A stretch of DNA of 9,620 nucleotides from JBBQRS01 sp038214535 (lineage in GTDB: Bacteria; Chloroflexota; Anaerolineae; CG2-30-64-16), in NCBI GenBank assembly GCA_038214535.1, contig JBBQRS010000153.1, positions 1 through 9,620 on the forward strand, written 5' to 3'. Shown here one piece after another: positions 6,382-9,620 of the stretch (positions within the stretch are counted from its first letter, which is position 1; every line of letters starts with the position of its first letter). The notes under the pieces are model-generated. The model did no database searches and was not told the DNA's origin. It saw only the letters and a program-made list of their open reading frames with translations. A program made the translations under genes and the position numbers.

Positions 6382-6412
6382 CAGGGTGCAGGAGATACTT
6401 AACTGCACCCTG
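6382..6412 (-). promoter_or_regulatory. Perfect hairpin inside the operon, between DegT and the divergent Gfo/Idh gene
   Basis: CAGGGTGCAG and CTGCACCCTG form a perfect 10-base-pair stem around an 11-base loop, extendable by three pairs past a single bulged base. On the coding (minus) strand the stem is followed by TTGCTGCATGC, with no T-run, so it does not look like a standard terminator. It lies in the only large gap of the operon (83 bases). It is a candidate RNA-processing or 3'-stabilising structure that sets different levels for the two halves. A direct repeat TGCAGCA TGCAGCA lies beside it. Confidence 0.5.
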
Positions 6413-6437
6413 AGTTATCAAATTGAGATCGCAGCCA

Positions 6438-7808
6438 TCAACTCAGATCGTGATAGGCAAACTTGCGCGGCCCGGCGTGGGAAAGCCGGTAGGGGTAGCG
6501 GTCGCGCAGGTTCTCCATCACCATCCACATACCGTGCTCGTCGAAATGCTCCCAGCCCTGATCGTCAAAGGCCTGCACCACTTCGATCGGTTCGAGTTGG
6601 CCGCCCCGCTTAACCGCTTCCAGCACACGGTTGTCTATGTCGGTGTAGGTGAGCGGTTGCACTTCGCCGCTTTCGGCCAGGGCAATGGCCTTACGCAAGA
6701 TAGCCGCGTTTTCAGCGGACTTTTCCAGCGAGACCATCACGTTCGTGTGGACGAGGCGCGGGATCACATCTTCGGCCACCGGGCACAGGCCCGCCTTCCA
6801 GTCTACCGTGCCCGTATACAGGTGACAATTGTACGGGCAGCCTTTGTTGCCGTAGGCGTTCGGGTTGCGGAAAATCGCGTACATGTACGCCGGCACCTGG
6901 AGGAACCCCGTGCCGAACCCGCCGCCCGCCTGCCGCAGCGCCGCCTTGAAGACCGCATAATCAACCCCGGCCCGCTCGCCGTGGAACAGGCAACTCCAGA
7001 AGTACGGCGCGACGACGTTGCCCTCCAGCGCCACGCGTGCGTCCAGCCAATCGCAATCGGCAATCGCCGCGTCGAGCAACTTGCCGCCCTCGGTATATTG
7101 CGCCAGATAGCCCGGAATTTTCTTGAGTTGCGCCACGCCGACCGCGGCCTGAAATTCCGTCATGCGATAGTTGGACGACAGCACTTCGGGGCTTTCACCG
7201 AAGATGATGCGCTTGTTAATCTCATCCGCCAGCGTATCATCATCCGTGATCGCCATGCCGCCCTCGCCCAGGGCAAGCTGCTTGAACATATTGAACGAAT
7301 AGGTTCCTACGTGGCCCCAGGTGCCCAGCTTGCGACCCTTATACTCGCCAAGCGTCGCGTGGGCGCAGTCTTCCAGCAGATAGATCCCGTGCCGGTCGGC
7401 GATTTCACGCAGACGATCCACCTCCGCCGCGTACCCCCATAGGTGCGTCACCCAGATGGCTTTCGTGCGCTCGGTGATCTTCTGCTCCACCGAATCGGGG
7501 TCCATCAGGAAGTTGTCGGGGCGGACGTCGGCCCACACGGGGATGATATTGTTATGTAAACAGGCAATGGCGTGAAACTGCACCACCGGGTCGCAGATGA
7601 TCTCGTCGCCCGCGCCCGCGCCGATGGCGCCGGGGATCGCTTGCATCAGCAACATCGCCGTCGCGCCCGTGATCGCGTGACGGACGCCCATCGCTGCGGC
7701 GAAATCCGCGCGGAACTGATCCATGAAGCCGTCCGGCTTATCACAAAACCAGCCGCTCTCGATCACCTTCGTCAGGTTCGCAATCTCTTCTTGTCCATAA
7801 ACAGGCAT
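6438..7808 (-). CDS. DegT/DnrJ/EryC1/StrS-family PLP aminotransferase with C-terminal extension
   Basis: A 456-residue cytoplasmic aminotransferase of the sugar/cyclitol (type VI, fold type I) group. Such enzymes convert a keto-sugar to an amino-sugar with glutamate or glutamine as donor. Visible features: the N-terminal GWFCDKPDGFMDQFRADFA stretch (19-37), cofactor-site Asp147 in YLLEDCAHA, the PLP lysine K176 in GTYSFNMFKQLALGEGGM (168-185), the family signature NYRMTEFQAAVGVAQL (213-228), and CPVAEDVIPRLVHTN near 342-356. A CPYNC pair (324-328) may bind nothing but is unusual. After about residue 378, where most members end, there are about 78 further residues rich in Trp, His and acidic groups. 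The start at 7808 has GGAGG 8 bases upstream, while the longer open frame runs back inside the neighbouring gene. The gene lies 16 bases after the canonical Gfo/Idh gene, a pairing typical of dehydrogenation followed by transamination. Family assignment is firm; the substrate is unknown. Confidence 0.9.
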   Translation of the reverse strand: MPVYGQEEIANLTKVIESGWFCDKPDGFMDQFRADFAAAMGVRHAITGATAMLLMQAIPGAIGAGAGDEIICDPVVQFHAIACLHNNIIPVWADVRPDNFLMDPDSVEQKITERTKAIWVTHLWGYAAEVDRLREIADRHGIYLLEDCAHATLGEYKGRKLGTWGHVGTYSFNMFKQLALGEGGMAITDDDTLADEINKRIIFGESPEVLSSNYRMTEFQAAVGVAQLKKIPGYLAQYTEGGKLLDAAIADCDWLDARVALEGNVVAPYFWSCLFHGERAGVDYAVFKAALRQAGGGFGTGFLQVPAYMYAIFRNPNAYGNKGCPYNCHLYTGTVDWKAGLCPVAEDVIPRLVHTNVMVSLEKSAENAAILRKAIALAESGEVQPLTYTDIDNRVLEAVKRGGQLEPIEVVQAFDDQGWEHFDEHGMWMVMENLRDRYPYRLSHAGPRKFAYHDLS

Positions 7809-7816
7809 AAAGCATT

Positions 7817-7821
7817 CCTCC
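7817..7821 (-). promoter_or_regulatory. Ribosome binding site GGAGG fixing the DegT start
   Basis: GGAGG followed by AATGCTTT leads to the ATG at 7808, within the 16-base gap after the TAG of the preceding gene. It supports the 456-residue protein over the open frame that continues upstream into the Gfo/Idh gene. Confidence 0.7.
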
Positions 7822-7824
7822 AGG

Positions 7825-8874
7825 CTAGAAGTTGTTGAACGGGCGCACGGGTTGGCCCGTTCGAATAGATTCCCACGCAGCCGCACAGGCCGCCACCGAA
7901 CCGGCGCCGTCGCGCACGCCGGGAGAGGGAGCAACGCCATCGAACAGGCACGCCTCGAAATGCTGCAAATAGCGCAGCACCCCGGCGGCATGGCCCAGCT
8001 CACCTTCGGTCTCCGGCTCGACCGTGCGGTTGATCGGCGCGCGGCCGGTCGCGCTATCGAAGTTGACCTTCAAATGACCGGCTTCCTGATCGGTGAAATC
8101 TGCCATCAGGCTGGCCTGGCTGCCGAAGAGACCCAGCCCCATCATGGGCATGGGCGGATGCACCAACCCGTAGGCCCCCAGCACGCGGGCGACCGGGCCG
8201 CTCGCGAAGCGCAGATTGATCAGATAGGTATCTTCATAGGGATAATCGGGGATCAACCCGCTCTTGCGGCCATAAGCTTGCACTTCCACCACGTCGCCCA
8301 GAAACCACCGCAGCACATCAATCGGATGGCTCGCGCCGCCATACATCAGATCTTGCGGCATGGTCTGCCGCCACGGCGTGCCGGGAAAGAAAGTGCGCGC
8401 ATCGTGGACGTAGTGCGCCTCGGCGAAGATCATCTCGCCCAACTCGCCCGCGTCATACAGCCGCTTCGCCTCGGAAAATTCCGTCCCGAAGCGCATGGTC
8501 TGCCCCACCAGGAAGGTCAACCCCGTGTGATCTACCGCCTCGACCAGCGCGACGGCATCCTCGACGCGGGTGCACATCGGCTTGGTGCAGACCACATGCT
8601 TACCGGCGTTCAACGCCGCCAGCGCGTGCTCGGCGTGCAGTGGGTCGGGCGAGAAGACCCCGATCACCTGGATGTCGTCCCGTGTGAGAAGGTCGCGATA
8701 GTCGGTCGTCCAGAAGGGTAACTCCCATTCCGAGGCCAGCCGCCCCGCCCGGTCTGCATCGGTCGCACAGAGCGCCCTCACTTCGAGTCGCGATTCCGGT
8801 TCCCGATTCACGTAGAGCAGATTTGCGCCCATCCCTGTGCCGATCACACCAATCCCGACTGTCTTTTCCGTCAT
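7825..8874 (-). CDS. Gfo/Idh/MocA-family NAD(P)-dependent oxidoreductase
   Basis: A 349-residue cytoplasmic dehydrogenase that probably oxidises or reduces a hydroxyl/keto group on a sugar or cyclitol. The N-terminal Rossmann fold has an intact GVIGTGMGAN (9-18). The family EKP motif appears as CTKPMC, with Lys98 and Pro99. The C-terminal domain holds GGASHPIDVLRWFLGD (179-194), with His183 and Asp186 in the catalytic helix; the commonly seen Asp before the His is a Gly here. The length is typical of the family. The start ATG (8874) has GGAGG 6 bases upstream and overlaps the stop of the deacetylase-like gene as ATGA, a sign of coupled translation. The DegT gene follows after 16 bases. In pathways such as kanosamine synthesis in Bacillus, a Gfo/Idh dehydrogenase supplies the keto-sugar for a DegT aminotransferase; that role here is inference. 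Confidence 0.9.
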   Translation of the reverse strand: MTEKTVGIGVIGTGMGANLLYVNREPESRLEVRALCATDADRAGRLASEWELPFWTTDYRDLLTRDDIQVIGVFSPDPLHAEHALAALNAGKHVVCTKPMCTRVEDAVALVEAVDHTGLTFLVGQTMRFGTEFSEAKRLYDAGELGEMIFAEAHYVHDARTFFPGTPWRQTMPQDLMYGGASHPIDVLRWFLGDVVEVQAYGRKSGLIPDYPYEDTYLINLRFASGPVARVLGAYGLVHPPMPMMGLGLFGSQASLMADFTDQEAGHLKVNFDSATGRAPINRTVEPETEGELGHAAGVLRYLQHFEACLFDGVAPSPGVRDGAGSVAACAAAWESIRTGQPVRPFNNF

Positions 8875-9620
8875 AACGCTCCTCCGGCTTCCGCCTGGTC
8901 TACCAGTTGACTGAGCGTGCAGAACTTGAGACTTCCCATGCTGGAAGCATAGTCAATCAGCCGCTCATACACGCGCAACCCTGCGGCCCACTCGCCCGTC
9001 ATCGCATAGTAGTGCGACAGCGATACGAACGGATCGCCGGATTGGTGCACACGGTCGAAATCAGACTTGACTAACTCGAATTGGCGCTCGATGTCTTCAT
9101 CTTTCAGATACCACGTATACTCTGAAAGCATCGGCACTTCAACCAACCCCGATTTGTAGCGGAAGGGACGCGGTGGGATGTCCGGCTGCCATGGTTCGTC
9201 GGCGTCGTAGTCCTTGTTGATGTAGCGCCAGCCCATCGGATTAACCACCAGGTTCGAGCTCCAGACGAAGTCGCGGTCGGCCAGCGCCTGATAGGTCGCG
9301 TCGCACATCGAAAGGCACGGCCCGCGAAAGCCCTTCGGCTCGAACCCCAGCGCCCGCTCGAAAATCGCTCCCCCCCGATCCAGTTTGGCGCCCATATTGG
9401 CGACGGAATGTTCCGCCTGAATCACCTCCGGCTCACGCTGCCAGCGCGCCTTCGCGTCGGGGATAATGTCGAGCATGAAACCGGGCAGCTCGCCAAATTC
9501 GAACATGCTGTGATCCAGCGCATGGAGTTGCAGCTCATGGCCCTCTTCGCGCGCCCGTTGGAGGAGATCGAGCCATTCCGGCTTCTGATCCAGCGATTTG
9601 CCGCCCGACAGCGGCACGAC
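8871..9620 (-). CDS. Polysaccharide-deacetylase-like (NodB/CE4 fold) protein, N-terminus outside the window
   Basis: The C-terminal 249 codons or so are present and the frame is open at the right edge. A GTG at 9617 is only an in-frame valine codon, not a supported start. Visible family features: GHELQLHALDHSMFEFGE, in which the two His of LHALDH fit the metal-binding HxxxH motif; GFRGPCLSM, matching the catalytic FRxP-type arginine motif; SSNLVVNPMGW in the position of the following conserved strand; and a late LSHYYAMTGEWAAGL with a His suited to the C-terminal catalytic motif. The first motif with the catalytic Asp pair would lie beyond the edge. Such enzymes remove N- or O-acetyl groups from sugars, or act on other amides. 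The gene is first of those visible in the operon and overlaps the Gfo/Idh gene by 4 bases. A run of seven G on the coding strand (9370-9376) is a possible slippage site. Confidence 0.8.
   Translation of the reverse strand, partial: VVPLSGGKSLDQKPEWLDLLQRAREEGHELQLHALDHSMFEFGELPGFMLDIIPDAKARWQREPEVIQAEHSVANMGAKLDRGGAIFERALGFEPKGFRGPCLSMCDATYQALADRDFVWSSNLVVNPMGWRYINKDYDADEPWQPDIPPRPFRYKSGLVEVPMLSEYTWYLKDEDIERQFELVKSDFDRVHQSGDPFVSLSHYYAMTGEWAAGLRVYERLIDYASSMGSLKFCTLSQLVDQAEAGGAL

Noticed and set aside
6423..7442. Plus-strand open frame of 339 codons opposite the DegT gene
   Set aside because: The minus strand has PLP-lysine and family signatures. The plus-strand translation is rich in His, Arg and Val as expected for an antisense shadow and shows no domain.
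7809..8003. Longer N-terminus for the DegT protein (65 extra codons)
   Set aside because: It overlaps the upstream Gfo/Idh gene, reads as Cys/Arg/Ala-rich shadow sequence, and GGAGG supports the start at 7808.
7852..8721. Plus-strand open frame of 289 codons opposite the Gfo/Idh gene
   Set aside because: It is an antisense shadow of an intact Rossmann-fold gene, with low-complexity His/Arg/Gln-rich translation and no start signal.
1..9620. CRISPR array, toxin-antitoxin pair, phage genes or defence system
   Set aside because: No regularly spaced repeats and no nuclease, integrase or phage structural motifs were seen. The content is metabolic enzymes plus one tRNA.

Overview
The window is GC-rich (roughly 60% by eye). 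Apart from one fragment at the left edge, every convincing gene is on the minus strand, so it reads from right to left. The protein families, the CCA-less tRNA gene and the paired-palindrome repeat are compatible with a free-living bacterium of the Chloroflexi (Anaerolineae/Caldilineae-like) or a similar sugar-degrading lineage. That placement is inferred from style, because there is no phylogenetic marker in the window.

Right part (about 2850-9620): a run of six tightly packed minus-strand genes. In transcription order they are a polysaccharide-deacetylase-like protein (start lies beyond the right edge), a Gfo/Idh/MocA oxidoreductase, a DegT/DnrJ/EryC1/StrS PLP aminotransferase, a second divergent Gfo/Idh/MocA protein, an Eis-like GNAT acetyltransferase, and an M20-family metallo-amidohydrolase. 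Five junctions separate them: a 4-base overlap, 16 bases, 83 bases holding a perfect hairpin, 18 bases and 10 bases. This is very probably one operon. The enzyme set (deacetylase, dehydrogenases, sugar-type transaminase, N-acyltransferase, amidohydrolase) suggests making or breaking down an amino sugar, aminocyclitol or acylated amino compound. No transporter, regulator or glycosyltransferase is visible, so the direction and substrate cannot be read from the sequence.

Middle (about 2252-2849): mostly non-coding. It holds, right to left, a large inverted repeat built from two self-palindromic arms, a short degenerate GC-rich repeat, a consensus-like promoter, a tRNA-Pro(CGG) gene, an intrinsic terminator, and the leader of the next gene. 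That leader contains a 27-codon ORF with a strong ribosome binding site.

Left part (269-2251): a GH2-family beta-mannosidase-like glycosidase of 660 residues. Both catalytic glutamates are present, but the protein stops at the end of the catalytic barrel. It has its own GTG start and a perfect AGGAGG, and the tRNA terminator separates it from the operon. Bases 1-132 carry the open C-terminal end of a plus-strand gene that cannot be firmly identified.
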